A stretch of DNA of 64,000 bases from Propionibacteriaceae bacterium. Its GTDB lineage: Bacteria > Actinomycetota > Actinomycetes > Propionibacteriales > Propionibacteriaceae. This document shows, in pieces, positions 35,742-45,369 of this stretch (position 1 is its first letter; the number at the start of each line of letters is the position of its first letter). The stretch covers positions 1-64,000 of the forward strand of contig JAIRYW010000047.1 of assembly GCA_031267645.1 (NCBI GenBank), in the 5' to 3' direction. A program made the translations under genes and the position numbers. The notes beneath the pieces are model-generated. The model was not told the origin of the DNA and searched no databases. It worked only from the letters and a program-made list of their open reading frames with translations.

Positions 35742-37223
35742 ATGACCACCGCTTCTTTCGCCGCCGTCGACCTAGGGGCCACCAGCGGCCGCGTCATCTG
35801 GGGCCGCTTGGAGAATGACGCCTTCCAACTGGAGCCGGTCCACCGCTTCACCACGCCGGCCTTCCAATCCGACCGACAGCCGCCCCACTGGCATTGGCGG
35901 GCCGATCGGCTGCGCCAGGAGATCGCCACCGGACTGGCCCTGGCCCGGGATCGGGCCGGGCGCTTGGACGGCGTCGGGGTCGACACCTGGGGGGTCGACT
36001 ACGGCCGCCTGAGGGCCGACGGCAGCCTGTTGGAGCCGCCCTTCAACTATCGCGACGACCGTACCGTCGGGGTCCCAGAGCGTTTCTTCGCCGACTTCCC
36101 AGCCCAACGGCTATACGGTCTGACCGGCCTGCAGACCATGCCCATCAACACCATCTTCCAGTTGGTGGCCCAAGCCGACGATCCGGCCTGGGGCCAGGTC
36201 GACCGTCTGCTGCTGCTGCCCGACCTCTTCAACTACTGGCTGAGCGGCGTCCAGGCCACCGAGTTGACCATCGCCTCCACCAGCGGTCTGCTCGACGTGG
36301 CCGAGCGCGACTGGTCGGATGTCCTGCTGGAGCACCTGCGTCAGCGCCACGGCCTCGACCTGTCCGACCGTCTGGCCCCCATCGTCCAACCCGGCACGGT
36401 GCTCGGCCCGCTCGACCCCGCCCTCGGGGCCGGCCGGCCGCCGGTGGTGGCGGTGGCCTCCCACGACACCGCCTCGGCCATCGTCGCCATCCCCACCGCC
36501 CACCAGGACTTCGCCTACATCTCCTCCGGCACCTGGTCCCTGGTCGGTTTGGAGCTGTCCCAGCCGATCACCTCGCCCGAGTCCGGCCAAGCCAATTTCA
36601 CCAACGAGCTGGGGCTGGACGGGACGGTCCGCTACCTCCAGAACGTGATGGGCCTGTGGGTCCTGAACCAGACCTTGGAGGATTTCCAACGCCTCGGCTC
36701 GCCCCAACAGCTGGGTCCGCTGTTGGAGGAGGCGGCCGGGGTCGAACCGCTGCGCTGTGTGATCGACATGTCGGACGACCGTCTGCGCGCGCCCGGGGGG
36801 ATGGTCGGACGCTTGACCGGTCTGGTCCAGGAGTCGGGCCAAGCCGTGCCCGAGTCGCCGGCGGCTTGGACCCGAGCCATCTTGGACTCTTTGGCCCTGG
36901 CCTACCGCCGTTCCATCCGCCAAGCCCAGGCTTTGTCCGGCCGCGCCGTCGAAGTGGTCCACGTGGTGGGCGGCGGCAGCCAAAACCAGTTGCTCTGTCA
37001 GTTGACGGCCGAGGCCCTCGGACGGCCGGTCCTGGCCGGTCCGGCCGAAGGCACCGCCCTGGGCAATCTGCTGGTGCAAGCCCGGGCCACCGGCCGGCTC
37101 AGCGGCGACCTCTTCGAGCTCCGTCGGGTGGCGGCGGCCAGTTGCTCGGTGACGACCTATCGACCCGGCCGGCTGGGCCTGTCCGAGACGCGCTGGGACG
37201 AGGCCGAGGGCCGCTTGGCTTGA
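35742..37223 (+). CDS. rhaB: Rhamnulokinase
   Basis: A 493-residue FGGY-family sugar kinase that phosphorylates L-rhamnulose at O1 with ATP. The N-terminal phosphate motif is VDLGATSGRVIWGRL. The substrate-binding block PPHWHWRADRL and GVDTWGVDYGRL are characteristic of RhaB. The second phosphate motif ISSGTWSLVGLEL lies near 262, and VHVVGGGSQNQLLCQLTAEA near 408 is the adenosine site. The start at 35742 follows GAAAGGGGA. It is divergent from rhaI and ends five bases from the convergent thrC. No rhamnose transporter or rhamnosidase lies in the window. Confidence 0.95.
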   Translation: MTTASFAAVDLGATSGRVIWGRLENDAFQLEPVHRFTTPAFQSDRQPPHWHWRADRLRQEIATGLALARDRAGRLDGVGVDTWGVDYGRLRADGSLLEPPFNYRDDRTVGVPERFFADFPAQRLYGLTGLQTMPINTIFQLVAQADDPAWGQVDRLLLLPDLFNYWLSGVQATELTIASTSGLLDVAERDWSDVLLEHLRQRHGLDLSDRLAPIVQPGTVLGPLDPALGAGRPPVVAVASHDTASAIVAIPTAHQDFAYISSGTWSLVGLELSQPITSPESGQANFTNELGLDGTVRYLQNVMGLWVLNQTLEDFQRLGSPQQLGPLLEEAAGVEPLRCVIDMSDDRLRAPGGMVGRLTGLVQESGQAVPESPAAWTRAILDSLALAYRRSIRQAQALSGRAVEVVHVVGGGSQNQLLCQLTAEALGRPVLAGPAEGTALGNLLVQARATGRLSGDLFELRRVAAASCSVTTYRPGRLGLSETRWDEAEGRLA

Positions 37224-37227
37224 CCGG

Positions 37228-38658
37228 TCAGACGGCCAGTCGCCGCAGGACGCATTTGAGCTGGTCCAGCCCGCCGGTCAACTCGATGGCGTGGGAGGGA
37301 GCGGTTAGGACGTTGGCGAAGCGGTCCGGGACGGGGGCGGGAAAGCCGACCGCCTCGACCATGGTGTCGGCGAATTTGATCGGCAGGGCGGTCTCCAAGC
37401 AGACCATGGGCTCCGGCCCGACCAAACGTCGGCCGGCCGTCACGCCGTCGGCGGTGTGGGGATCGATCAGTCGGCCGCAGTCGCGCCAAGTGGCGGCGAT
37501 GGCGGCCAGGCGGTCGGCGTGGGTCGAGCGGGAGGCCCAGAAGCCGAAATCATCCCGGGAACGGGCCACCGCACCTCGTCCGGACAGGTCGATCTGACCG
37601 CTGGTCGGCAGGACCTGGCCGAACAGGCGGGCCACCTCCTGGGCGTCGCCGTCCAGCAGGTCGAAGACGAAGCGCTCGAAGTTGGAGGCTTTGGAGATGT
37701 CCATCGAGGGGCTGGAGGTGGCCACGGTCTGGGCGGACGAACGCACCCGGTAGACCCCGGAGTCGAAGAACTCGGCCAGGACGTCGTTCTCGTTGGTGGC
37801 CAGGACCAAGCGGTCGATGGGCACCCCCAATCGCCGCGCGATGTGGCCCGAGACGATGTTGCCGAAATTGCCGGTCGGCACCGCCAACGAGACCGGCTGG
37901 TCGTCGCTTCGGCTGACCTTCAACCAGCAGGCGACGTAGTAGACCACCTGGGCGGCCAGCCGGGCCCAGTTGATCGAGTTGACCGCGCCGATGTCCAGAT
38001 CGGCTTTCAGCTCGGCGTCGGCGTTGACCGCCTTGACCAGGTCCTGACAGTCGTCGAAGGAGCCCGGCACGGTCAGGTTGACGATCCCGGGGTCGTCCAG
38101 GCCGTACATCTGGCCGCGCTGGAAAGCGGTCATGCGGCCCTGGGGGCTGAGCATGAAGACCTTGACCCGGCTCTGGCCCAGCATGGCCTGTTCGGCCGCC
38201 GAGCCAGTGTCGCCGGAGGTGGCGCCCAAGATGGTGAGACGGCGGTCGCGCCGAGTCAGCTCGTACTCGAACAATTCGGCCAGCAGCTGCATGGCCAAGT
38301 CCTTGAAGGCGGCGGTCGGGCCGTTCGACAGGTGGGCCAACCGGAGCTGGCCGTCCAAGGCCGAGACCGGCACGATGTCGGGGCCGCCGAATTTCTCCGT
38401 CGTGTAGGCGCGCTGGCAGATCCGCTCTAAATCGGCCGCCGGGATGTCGTCGCAGAACAGGCCCAAGACGCGCTGGGCCAGCCCGGCGTAGCCCCGCTGG
38501 GCCAAGACGCGCCGCAACTCGGCTAAATCGGAGCGGTCCAGCCGGGGCCAGCTGACCGGCCAGTAGAGGCCGCCGTCCGGGGCCAGACCCTCCAACAGGA
38601 TGTCGCAGAAACGGGCCTGGCCCGGGTCGTCGGCCCGCCGGGTGGAACGGTATCTCAC
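37228..38658 (-). CDS. thrC: Threonine synthase
   Basis: A 476-residue PLP enzyme converting O-phosphohomoserine to threonine, of the long (yeast/E. coli-like) class. The PLP lysine is in [12 protein letters not shown] and the phosphate-binding loop is [30 protein letters not shown] follows. It begins with GTG at 38658, overlapping the rpe stop by four bases (GTGA); a longer upstream frame is out of family. It ends almost against rhaB. Confidence 0.94.
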   Translation of the reverse strand: MRYRSTRRADDPGQARFCDILLEGLAPDGGLYWPVSWPRLDRSDLAELRRVLAQRGYAGLAQRVLGLFCDDIPAADLERICQRAYTTEKFGGPDIVPVSALDGQLRLAHLSNGPTAAFKDLAMQLLAELFEYELTRRDRRLTILGATSGDTGSAAEQAMLGQSRVKVFMLSPQGRMTAFQRGQMYGLDDPGIVNLTVPGSFDDCQDLVKAVNADAELKADLDIGAVNSINWARLAAQVVYYVACWLKVSRSDDQPVSLAVPTGNFGNIVSGHIARRLGVPIDRLVLATNENDVLAEFFDSGVYRVRSSAQTVATSSPSMDISKASNFERFVFDLLDGDAQEVARLFGQVLPTSGQIDLSGRGAVARSRDDFGFWASRSTHADRLAAIAATWRDCGRLIDPHTADGVTAGRRLVGPEPMVCLETALPIKFADTMVEAVGFPAPVPDRFANVLTAPSHAIELTGGLDQLKCVLRRLAV

Positions 38659-39326
38659 GGCTGTTCCCGGTGGGCCAGCCCGGCCGCTCGACGCAGCCGC
38701 TCCACCATGACGTCGGGTTGGTCGGCTTTGAAGACGGCGGTCCCGGCCACGAAACTGTCGGCGCCGGCGGCGGCCGCCCGTTCGATGGTTTCGAGGGAGA
38801 CGCCGCCGTCGATCTGGACCGCCAAGGCCAGGTCCTGGGCCCGGGCCAAGCGACGCAGCGCCTTGATCTTGGGCAGCACCAGGTCGAGGAAGCCTTGGCC
38901 GCCGAAGCCGGGCTCGACCGTCATCAACAACACCATGTCGAATTGGCCCAAGATGGGCCCGACCGCTTCGACCGCGGTGGCTGGGTTCAAGCCGATGGCC
39001 GCCTTGGCGCCCAAGCGCCGCAGTTCGCGGGCCAGACGCACCGGAGCCTGGGCCGCCTCCAAGTGAAAGGTGACCGAGGCGGCGCCGGCCTCGGCGTAGG
39101 CCGGGGCCCAGCGGTCGGGGTCCTCGATCATGAGGTGGAGGTCGAGCGGCAACTCGGTGCACCGTTTGATGGCCTCCACCACCGGCAGGCCGAGGGTCAG
39201 GTTGGGCACGAAATGGTTGTCCATGACATCGACGTGCAAGGCGTCGGCCGACGGCACACGGGCGATCTCATCGGCCAACCGGGAGAAATCGGCGTTCAAG
39301 ATGCTGGGAGCGATGGTGATGGGCAC
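38655..39326 (-). CDS. rpe: Ribulose-phosphate 3-epimerase
   Basis: A 223-residue TIM-barrel enzyme that interconverts ribulose-5-phosphate and xylulose-5-phosphate in the pentose phosphate pathway. [15 protein letters not shown] is the N-terminal signature. The metal ligands occur in [24 protein letters not shown] and [10 protein letters not shown], with the second catalytic Asp in QIDGGVS. It lies in the rsmB-rpe-thrC run on the minus strand, overlapping thrC by four bases. Confidence 0.96.
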   Translation of the reverse strand: MPITIAPSILNADFSRLADEIARVPSADALHVDVMDNHFVPNLTLGLPVVEAIKRCTELPLDLHLMIEDPDRWAPAYAEAGAASVTFHLEAAQAPVRLARELRRLGAKAAIGLNPATAVEAVGPILGQFDMVLLMTVEPGFGGQGFLDLVLPKIKALRRLARAQDLALAVQIDGGVSLETIERAAAAGADSFVAGTAVFKADQPDVMVERLRRAAGLAHREQP

Positions 39327-39353
39327 GGCCTCAGCTTAGTGGCAGCGGTCGGC

Positions 39354-40688
39354 TCAACGACGGCGCAACAAGGCGCAGAACATGGCGTCCAGGCCGTGCC
39401 GATGGGGCCACAGTTGCAGGTAGGGGCCACGGCAGGCTTCCGGCAGAGCCGGCCAAACCTGGCTGGCCTCGATCAGGTCGACGTCGGAGCGGGTGGCCAG
39501 GACGGTTTCGACCACCCGTTCGGTCTCGTCTCGGTGCGGCGAACAGGTGACGTAGGCCACCACCGCCCCGCTCCGCCCGGCCGCCAGAGCGGCGGCCAAC
39601 AGTTCGGCTTGTAACTCGGTCAGGCCGGCCAAGTCCTGCGGCCGGCGGCGCCAGCGCGACTCCGGTCGGCGGCGCAGTGAGCCCAAGCCGGTGCAGGGCA
39701 CATCGGCCAGGACGCGGCTGAAGCTTCCCGGCCGCAGGGGCGGACGGCGCCCGTCCGCCACCGCCAAGAGCGGCTGGCGGGGGTAGGCCCGGACCGCCTG
39801 GGCCACCAACTGGGTCCGGTGCGGATGCAGTTCCAGGGCCACCAACGGCTCGTCCGCCGCCAGGGCGGCGCCCCAGAGCAGGGCGGTCTTGCCACCCGGC
39901 CCGGCGCACAGGTCGAGCCAGGGGCCGGCTGGGGCCGGCGCCCGGCTCAGGCCCAGGGCGATCAGTTGGCTGCCCTCGTCTTGGACGCCGGCCCGGCCCT
40001 CGACCAGGGCCGGCCAACGGGCCGGGTCGCCCTGCACCCGGACCGCCCGGTCCGACCAGCGGCCCGGCTCCGCCCCGGCCGCCACCAAATCCTGCGGCCG
40101 GCTCAGCCCGGGGTAGCAGACCAGGTCGACGCTGGGCGGCTGGTTATTGGCCTGGAGGGCCGGCTCGGCTTCCGACCAGCCCAACAGGTCGACGTAGGCC
40201 TGGGCGATCCAAGCCGGGTGGCTGGTGCGCAGGGCCAACTGTTCGATCGGGGCTTGGCCCTGGCTCAAACGCTCCAACCAGTCCGGCCAAGTCGACTCGG
40301 CCACCCGCCGCAAGACGGCGTTGACCAGGCCGGTGACCCGGGCGCCGATGGTGGCCCGGGCCAGGTCGACCGAGGCCGACACGGCCACCGCCGGGGGTGG
40401 TCGCAAACGCAGCAGTTGGTGGCAGGACAGGCGCAACAGGTCGACCAGGGCCGGCTGCAGGGAGCCCAGGGGCCGGCCGGCCGCCGCCACCAGGATGCGG
40501 TCGTAGACGCCTTGGTGACGGCAGACTCCAGCCACCAATTCGGTGGCCAAGGCGGCGTCCCGCTGGTCCAGATCGGCCCGGGCCAAGGCTTGGCGCAGAG
40601 CCAGGTTGGCGTAGGCCCCCTCGGCGTTGACCTGACGTAAGACTTGGAAGGCCAGGCGACGGGCCGGGCTGGCTTGATCAGCGGTCAT
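39354..40688 (-). CDS. rsmB: 16S rRNA (cytosine-C5) methyltransferase RsmB/Sun family
   Basis: A 444-residue RNA m5C methyltransferase. Residues 1 to about 140 are a NusB-like RNA-binding domain (RLAFQVLRQVNAEGAYANLA). The catalytic domain has SAM motif DLCAGPGGKTALLWG near 237-251 and the two Cys motifs: DVPCTGLGSLRRRPESRW, and VTCSPHRDETE, where TCS(P/x)H carries the second Cys. It overlaps fmt by 11 bases, the standard fmt-rsmB pair in bacteria. Confidence 0.94.
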   Translation of the reverse strand: MTADQASPARRLAFQVLRQVNAEGAYANLALRQALARADLDQRDAALATELVAGVCRHQGVYDRILVAAAGRPLGSLQPALVDLLRLSCHQLLRLRPPPAVAVSASVDLARATIGARVTGLVNAVLRRVAESTWPDWLERLSQGQAPIEQLALRTSHPAWIAQAYVDLLGWSEAEPALQANNQPPSVDLVCYPGLSRPQDLVAAGAEPGRWSDRAVRVQGDPARWPALVEGRAGVQDEGSQLIALGLSRAPAPAGPWLDLCAGPGGKTALLWGAALAADEPLVALELHPHRTQLVAQAVRAYPRQPLLAVADGRRPPLRPGSFSRVLADVPCTGLGSLRRRPESRWRRRPQDLAGLTELQAELLAAALAAGRSGAVVAYVTCSPHRDETERVVETVLATRSDVDLIEASQVWPALPEACRGPYLQLWPHRHGLDAMFCALLRRR

Positions 40689-41631
40689 CGGCCGACTCGC
40701 TGGCCGGTGCGGACGGGCCCAACCGGATCGGTCCGGTCGATCTCAGGCCGCGCCCCCAATCGGCCGCCGCCATGGCCGGGCGTCCGGCCGGAGCGACCTC
40801 CAGCAAGCGCAGGGCGGCGCCGCCGGTGCCGACCAGGACTTGGCGCCGACCGACCTCCAGCTGGCCCGGCGGCAGAGTTTGGGCGGTCGGTTCGGCGGCC
40901 AACAGTTTGAGCCTTTGGCCGGCCAATTCGGTCCAAGCCGCTGGGTTGGGCCAGGCCGCCCGGATCAGGCGGTCGAGGCTCTGGTCGGAGGCGGTCCAGT
41001 CCACCATCGTCTCGGCCGGGTTGAGTTTGGGGGCCCAGCTGACGCCCGCGGTCGGCTGGGGTCGAGCGGTCTGGCCGGCGGCGGCCGAACGCAGCGACTC
41101 GACCAACAGGTCGGCGCCGGCCAGGGCCAGTTGGTCCAGTAGCTGGCCGGCTCGTTGGCGGGCTCCGATGGGCCAGGTCTGGCTGGCCCAGATGGGACCG
41201 GCGTCCAGTTCGGGGACCAGGCTGAAGCAGGTCAACCCGGTCTGGCTCTCCCCCGCCAACAGAGCTCGTTGGACCGGTGCGGCGCCGCGGTAGGCCGGCA
41301 GCAGAGAGAAATGCAAATTGATCCAGCCGAGGGCGGGCAGGGCTAGCAGCGGGGCCGGTATGAGGCCGCCGTAAGCCACCACCGGACAACAGTCGGGAGC
41401 CAGCTGACGCAGCCTGAGAGCCAATCCGGGGTCGTCCGGGCGGGTCGGGCAGAGCGTTTCGACGCCGTTGGCCTGGGCCCAAAGCGCCACCGCCGAGGGC
41501 TCCAGACGAGCGCTCCGGCCGCGGGCGGCGGGCGGACGGGTCAGCACCGCCACCAGGTCGTGGCCGGCTTGGACCAGAGCCTCCAAACTAGGCAGAGCCA
41601 CCGGCGGCGTGCCGGCGAAGACCAATCGCAT
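40678..41631 (-). CDS. fmt: Methionyl-tRNA formyltransferase
   Basis: A 317-residue Fmt that formylates initiator Met-tRNA. It shows VFAGTPPVALPSLEAL, INLHFSLLPAYRGAAPV (with the active-site Asn/His region) and TGLTCFSLVPELDAGPIW, followed by the C-terminal tRNA-binding domain (LNPAETMVDWTASDQSLDRL). The start at 41631 follows GGAGAG. The deformylase gene def, often just upstream, is not here; instead a secreted-protein gene and a 292-base gap precede it. Confidence 0.95.
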   Translation of the reverse strand: MRLVFAGTPPVALPSLEALVQAGHDLVAVLTRPPAARGRSARLEPSAVALWAQANGVETLCPTRPDDPGLALRLRQLAPDCCPVVAYGGLIPAPLLALPALGWINLHFSLLPAYRGAAPVQRALLAGESQTGLTCFSLVPELDAGPIWASQTWPIGARQRAGQLLDQLALAGADLLVESLRSAAAGQTARPQPTAGVSWAPKLNPAETMVDWTASDQSLDRLIRAAWPNPAAWTELAGQRLKLLAAEPTAQTLPPGQLEVGRRQVLVGTGGAALRLLEVAPAGRPAMAAADWGRGLRSTGPIRLGPSAPASESADDR

Positions 41632-41923
41632 GGGCTCTCCTTCCTCTGCTCCGGGGCCAGCCCGCCACCGGCCGTCAGCGGGAGGCGCCACCCGCTCGAA
41701 CCACTGAGCCATCCTAGAGGCTGTCCCTGGAGCTGGCCCGCTGACGGGGACGGGATGGTGGTCGCGCGGCGCCCAGCGGGCCATACAGCCCTGGAAACGG
41801 CTGGGGCCTGGCCCGCGCGGGCCAGACCCCAATCCGGTTCAGCGCGGCCGCCTCGGCGACCGCAATCTCATTTGGTGACGGTCAGGGCCGGTGAGGCGGC
41901 CGAGACGGTCAAGCCCTGATAGA
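41632..41923. other. Intergenic region with an 18-base perfect palindrome
   Basis: This gap lies between the end of the secreted-protein gene and fmt. It contains CTGGCCCGCGCGGGCCAG at 41808-41825, a perfect palindrome that could end the upstream transcript, though no T-run follows. A short minus-strand frame ending LTVSAASPALTVTK continues out of frame from the secreted-protein gene; I do not trust it. Confidence 0.45.
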
Positions 41924-43054
41924 TCAGGTGGTCAGCCTGATGACGTGGCGGGCACCGTCTTGGGCCACTCGGGCCAAGGACTGCCAGAAGCCCTCGCCGG
42001 GCGTGCCGGGCCTGGTCACCCAAGGCAATTGGTCCAAAGCCTCCCGCAGCGCCTCTTGGCTGGCCGCCGCCATGGCCTGAGCGATCTGGGTCGAGATGTC
42101 GGACCAGGAGTCAGCCGGGTCGAGCAGGACGGTGACGCCGATGCCGGCCAATCCGCCTTGGAGATGTTCCAGCAAGGCCGTCTTGGCCGCCAGAATGGCG
42201 GCTTCGACCCGGATCGTGATCTCGTCCCGCAAGGCCCGCCAACCGGCGTCCATCAGAATCGAGACGTAGTCCAAATTAGCCAGGGTCTGGGCCATCGAGT
42301 CGGCTTTGCCGCCGGCGTTGATGACGGCGACGCTGGTCGCCAAGACACCGATATTGCTGGAGTTCCAGCCTGTCACGGTGATGTCACGAGGGGTGTCGTT
42401 GACATTGACGAAGATGACCCGACGCTGGTTCCAGGCCGTCACGTTGTAGTTGTGATAAGACGAGTTGACACCCACTCCGAGGGCGTAACGCGGCGATCCG
42501 AGGTCGCTCTTGACCCGGGTCGAAGCGGTGCCGACGCTGACCAGAGGGGCGTTCCAGACTCGGTCGACCAAACTGTCGACGGTGGCCTGCTGGTCGGCCG
42601 CCAGGCCGATCGAGGCGATCACGTCGGCCACGGCGTAGTCGACCGTGCGGTCGATCACGGCCCGCATGAACTCATTTGTCAATATAGTATTGACAAATTG
42701 GCTTTGGGTCACCGAATCGACTGTGAAATCGACTAAGGCGTCCAAACGTTCATCTTGGATATATTGCGCAATAACGCCTTTGACGGTGGATTTGATCAAA
42801 GGGGTGGCTAATTCGATGATGGCCTGAGGATTTCCGAGGGTGGCTTTGATTGTTTCCGCCACCACCGACTCGATGGTGCCGTTGACGCCGGAATAGGCGT
42901 CCGCCACCCGGCTAGCCACGATGTCGACTAATTGGCTGTGCGTCGCGACCGACTGATCGATCTCTTCGGGGGTCTGCGCCGCGAAGGCGGGGGTCGCGAC
43001 CAGGCTAGCCGCCACTGCGACCACCACCACGGGAAGAACGAATCGTATCTTCAT
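41924..43054 (-). CDS. Secreted protein of unknown function
   Basis: A 376-residue exported protein. The signal peptide is clear: MKIR, then a hydrophobic core VLPVVVVAVAASLVA, and a likely cleavage after TPAFA (about residue 25). The mature part is mostly amphipathic helix with few aromatics and repeated L/V-rich stretches, plus a beta-like middle (about 190-245, VNSSYHNYNVTAWNQRRVIF). No Cys or known motif was seen. The 5' half is more AT-rich than its neighbours and holds a perfect 11+11-base inverted repeat at 42674-42698. It breaks the usual priA-fmt linkage. Confidence 0.8.
   Translation of the reverse strand: MKIRFVLPVVVVAVAASLVATPAFAAQTPEEIDQSVATHSQLVDIVASRVADAYSGVNGTIESVVAETIKATLGNPQAIIELATPLIKSTVKGVIAQYIQDERLDALVDFTVDSVTQSQFVNTILTNEFMRAVIDRTVDYAVADVIASIGLAADQQATVDSLVDRVWNAPLVSVGTASTRVKSDLGSPRYALGVGVNSSYHNYNVTAWNQRRVIFVNVNDTPRDITVTGWNSSNIGVLATSVAVINAGGKADSMAQTLANLDYVSILMDAGWRALRDEITIRVEAAILAAKTALLEHLQGGLAGIGVTVLLDPADSWSDISTQIAQAMAAASQEALREALDQLPWVTRPGTPGEGFWQSLARVAQDGARHVIRLTT
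42674..42698. repeat. Perfect 11-base inverted repeat inside the secreted-protein gene
   Basis: ATTTGTCAATA and TATTGACAAAT flank TAG, in an AT-rich pocket of a GC-rich gene. The hairpin would form in the mRNA at codons for VNTILTN. It may be a relic of inserted DNA or a regulatory hairpin. Confidence 0.8.
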
Positions 43055-43194
43055 AAACTAATCTCTCTCGATGGGATTGGACGAGGAATATCTACTAGCT
43101 GAATCAAGGAGATATTGACTGTCCTATATCGTCGGATTTTATTCCACCGACCGTCTCGCTGAATAGACCAGAACGATTAAGATTCAGTTTCGCC

Positions 43195-45234
43195 TCACCA
43201 AAGATCGACCGGATCGAGCCGCCAGCCGACCGCTCCCGGCGTTTTGGCGGCCGAGCGGGCCTGGGCCAGGCCGCGCACCAGGTCGGCCAAGTCACGGCCG
43301 CGCGAGGCCGGGCAGCGCAGCAGGAGGCGGGCCTGGCCGGGGTCGTCTAGATCGGTCGTCGGCCCCAACCGTTCCACCCAATCGACCGGAGCGACCTGGG
43401 CTTCGATCTCGGCCACCGCGGCGGCCTGACCCTCGACACTAGCCATTCGGAAGGCCGGCGGCAGACGGGCCTCGCGGCGGTCGGCCAGCTCACGGCTGGC
43501 GAAACCGGCCGGGTCGAGTCGGAGCCAGGCCTGCGCCGTGCGGTCTTGGGCCGGAGCCACCAAGATGGCTCGGCCGCCGGCCGAACCGGGCCGGACCAAA
43601 CTGGTGGCGGCCAACCAGCGTCGCAGGGCGCTGGGCCCGGCCGTCAGATCGGGGCGGGCCAGCCAAGCCGCCCCGTCCAAGAGACAAGCCGCCGCGTAGC
43701 CGGCCTCGACCCTCGGCTCGGCCCCCGGCGTCGCCACCACCAGGGCGGGGCGGTCGGGCAGGCTGAGCAAGGGAGCGGACCCGTCGGAGTGGGCCACCGT
43801 CGTGTCGGGGAAGGCTTGGGCCAGTTCGGCGGCGGTGCGGGCGGAACCGGTGGTGGTGGCGCGGTAGCGCCGACCCCGGCACTTCGGACAGGACCAGTCC
43901 TCGGCCGGGCGACCGCACCAACGGCAAGCCAAGGCCGGCCCGGACGGACCCCGCCCGGGCCGGTCGGACTGTCGCGCGGCCGTCTCGGACCAGCCAGTCT
44001 CGGCCAGCGGCCCGCCGCAGCCACAGCGCAAGGGCTGGCCGCAATCGCGGCAGAACAGGCCCCGCCGATGGCCCCGGTGGGGCACCTGGACCAGCACCGG
44101 CCCGAGGGCCAGGCCGGCCCGGATGGCGGCGAAGACGTCGTGCGGCAGCCGGGCCGACCGGGCCAGTCGGTCCGACCGTTCGGCTCGGTCCGACTGGCCG
44201 GCGATCTGGGTCTGAGCCGACTGGCGGCGGAGCCAGGCCGGCGGCTGACTGATCGATCGCAGCCATCCTCGCTCAAGCCAGGCCGCCACCTCCGGGCTGG
44301 GGGCGTGGGCCGCCAGCAGGGTGGCGGCCCCCCGCTGGCTGGCGTGCAATGCCACCACGTCCCGCGTCGCCGGATACGGCGCCCGGGGATCGACCAAGGA
44401 GTCGTCGGCCTCGTCCCACAGCCCGATCAGGCCCAGGTCGGGCAAAGGCAGATAGGCCGCCGCCCGACTCCCCACCACCACCTGGGCCCGGCCGGCCAGA
44501 GCCGCCAAATAACCCCGGTACCGGGCCGCCGGCCCCAAGTCAGCGGTCTGGCGCAGCACCCGGGCCGGATCGACCCGGCGCCGCAAGGCCGCCACCAAGA
44601 GGTCGCAGTCCTTGGCGTCGGGCGCCACCAAGATGGCCCGCCGGCCGGCCGCGACGGTGGCGGCGGCGGCCGCCGCCAAGCCGTCCGCCCAGTCCCCCGC
44701 CGGACCGGCCGTCGGGGCCACCTGCCAGGCCGCCCGCGGCGACCCGCCAGCGGCCAGAGCCTGGAGGAAACCGGCCCCGGCTTGGTAATCCGGCAGCGGA
44801 CCGTCGGACCAACGGGGCGGGGCCGGGGGCGGCAACTCGACCGGCTGGGCCCGCGCCGCCGTGGCGTGGCGGGGCGGCAGGGCCAGCCGGGCCACGTCGA
44901 CGAAACTGCCGCCGCAGTGGTCGGCCACCGCCCGCAGCAGCCGGCGGCTGGCCGGCGGCAGCACCACTTCGGTCCCGACCAGTCGGACCAGAGGCGACAG
45001 CCGAGGCTGGTCGGAGTCTTCGCTCAGCGCCATGACGTAGGCGTCGACCAAGCGCCCGGCGAAACGAACCTTGGCTCTGACGCCGGCTTGGACCTGGTCC
45101 GCCAGCGGGGGCGGCACGGCGTAGTCGAACAGCCGGTCCAGATGGGGCAGGGGCAGATCGACGTGGACCTGGGCCACCTGGTGGGTCGGGGCCCGGTCCG
45201 TTGGGGAGTCCGAGCCGTCCTTGTCAGCGGCCAT
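43195..45234 (-). CDS. priA: Primosomal protein N' (PriA), actinobacterial type lacking helicase motifs
   Basis: A 679-residue PriA-like protein. The N-terminal 3'-DNA-binding domain (about 25-120, VDLPLPHLDRLFDYAVPP) and the zinc-binding cysteines (FCRDCGQPLRCGCGG, ACRWCGRPAEDWSCPKCRG) are retained. The Walker A motif is replaced by ILVAPDAKDCD and the Walker B box by GLWDEADDS, so ATP hydrolysis is unlikely. This form is the known actinobacterial one and may act only as a DNA-binding restart factor. The start at 45234 fits the family N-terminus; the frame continuing upstream is spurious. Confidence 0.9.
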   Translation of the reverse strand: MAADKDGSDSPTDRAPTHQVAQVHVDLPLPHLDRLFDYAVPPPLADQVQAGVRAKVRFAGRLVDAYVMALSEDSDQPRLSPLVRLVGTEVVLPPASRRLLRAVADHCGGSFVDVARLALPPRHATAARAQPVELPPPAPPRWSDGPLPDYQAGAGFLQALAAGGSPRAAWQVAPTAGPAGDWADGLAAAAAATVAAGRRAILVAPDAKDCDLLVAALRRRVDPARVLRQTADLGPAARYRGYLAALAGRAQVVVGSRAAAYLPLPDLGLIGLWDEADDSLVDPRAPYPATRDVVALHASQRGAATLLAAHAPSPEVAAWLERGWLRSISQPPAWLRRQSAQTQIAGQSDRAERSDRLARSARLPHDVFAAIRAGLALGPVLVQVPHRGHRRGLFCRDCGQPLRCGCGGPLAETGWSETAARQSDRPGRGPSGPALACRWCGRPAEDWSCPKCRGRRYRATTTGSARTAAELAQAFPDTTVAHSDGSAPLLSLPDRPALVVATPGAEPRVEAGYAAACLLDGAAWLARPDLTAGPSALRRWLAATSLVRPGSAGGRAILVAPAQDRTAQAWLRLDPAGFASRELADRREARLPPAFRMASVEGQAAAVAEIEAQVAPVDWVERLGPTTDLDDPGQARLLLRCPASRGRDLADLVRGLAQARSAAKTPGAVGWRLDPVDLW

Positions 45235-45369
45235 GGTCCCAGCTTGCCACTGACTGCCGACAGCCTCAGACCCGACCGGCCAGACCGTGGCGGATCCGGG
45301 GGCGGACCGGCTAGGCTCAGTTGAGACCGCCTCGGGGGCAAGGGCGCCCCGATCGAGAAAGGAACCCCG

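Noticed and set aside
41861-41935. Short minus-strand tail ending LTVSAASPALTVTK as a true C-terminus of the secreted protein
   Set aside because: It is in a different frame from the secreted-protein gene and would need a frameshift for which there is no evidence.
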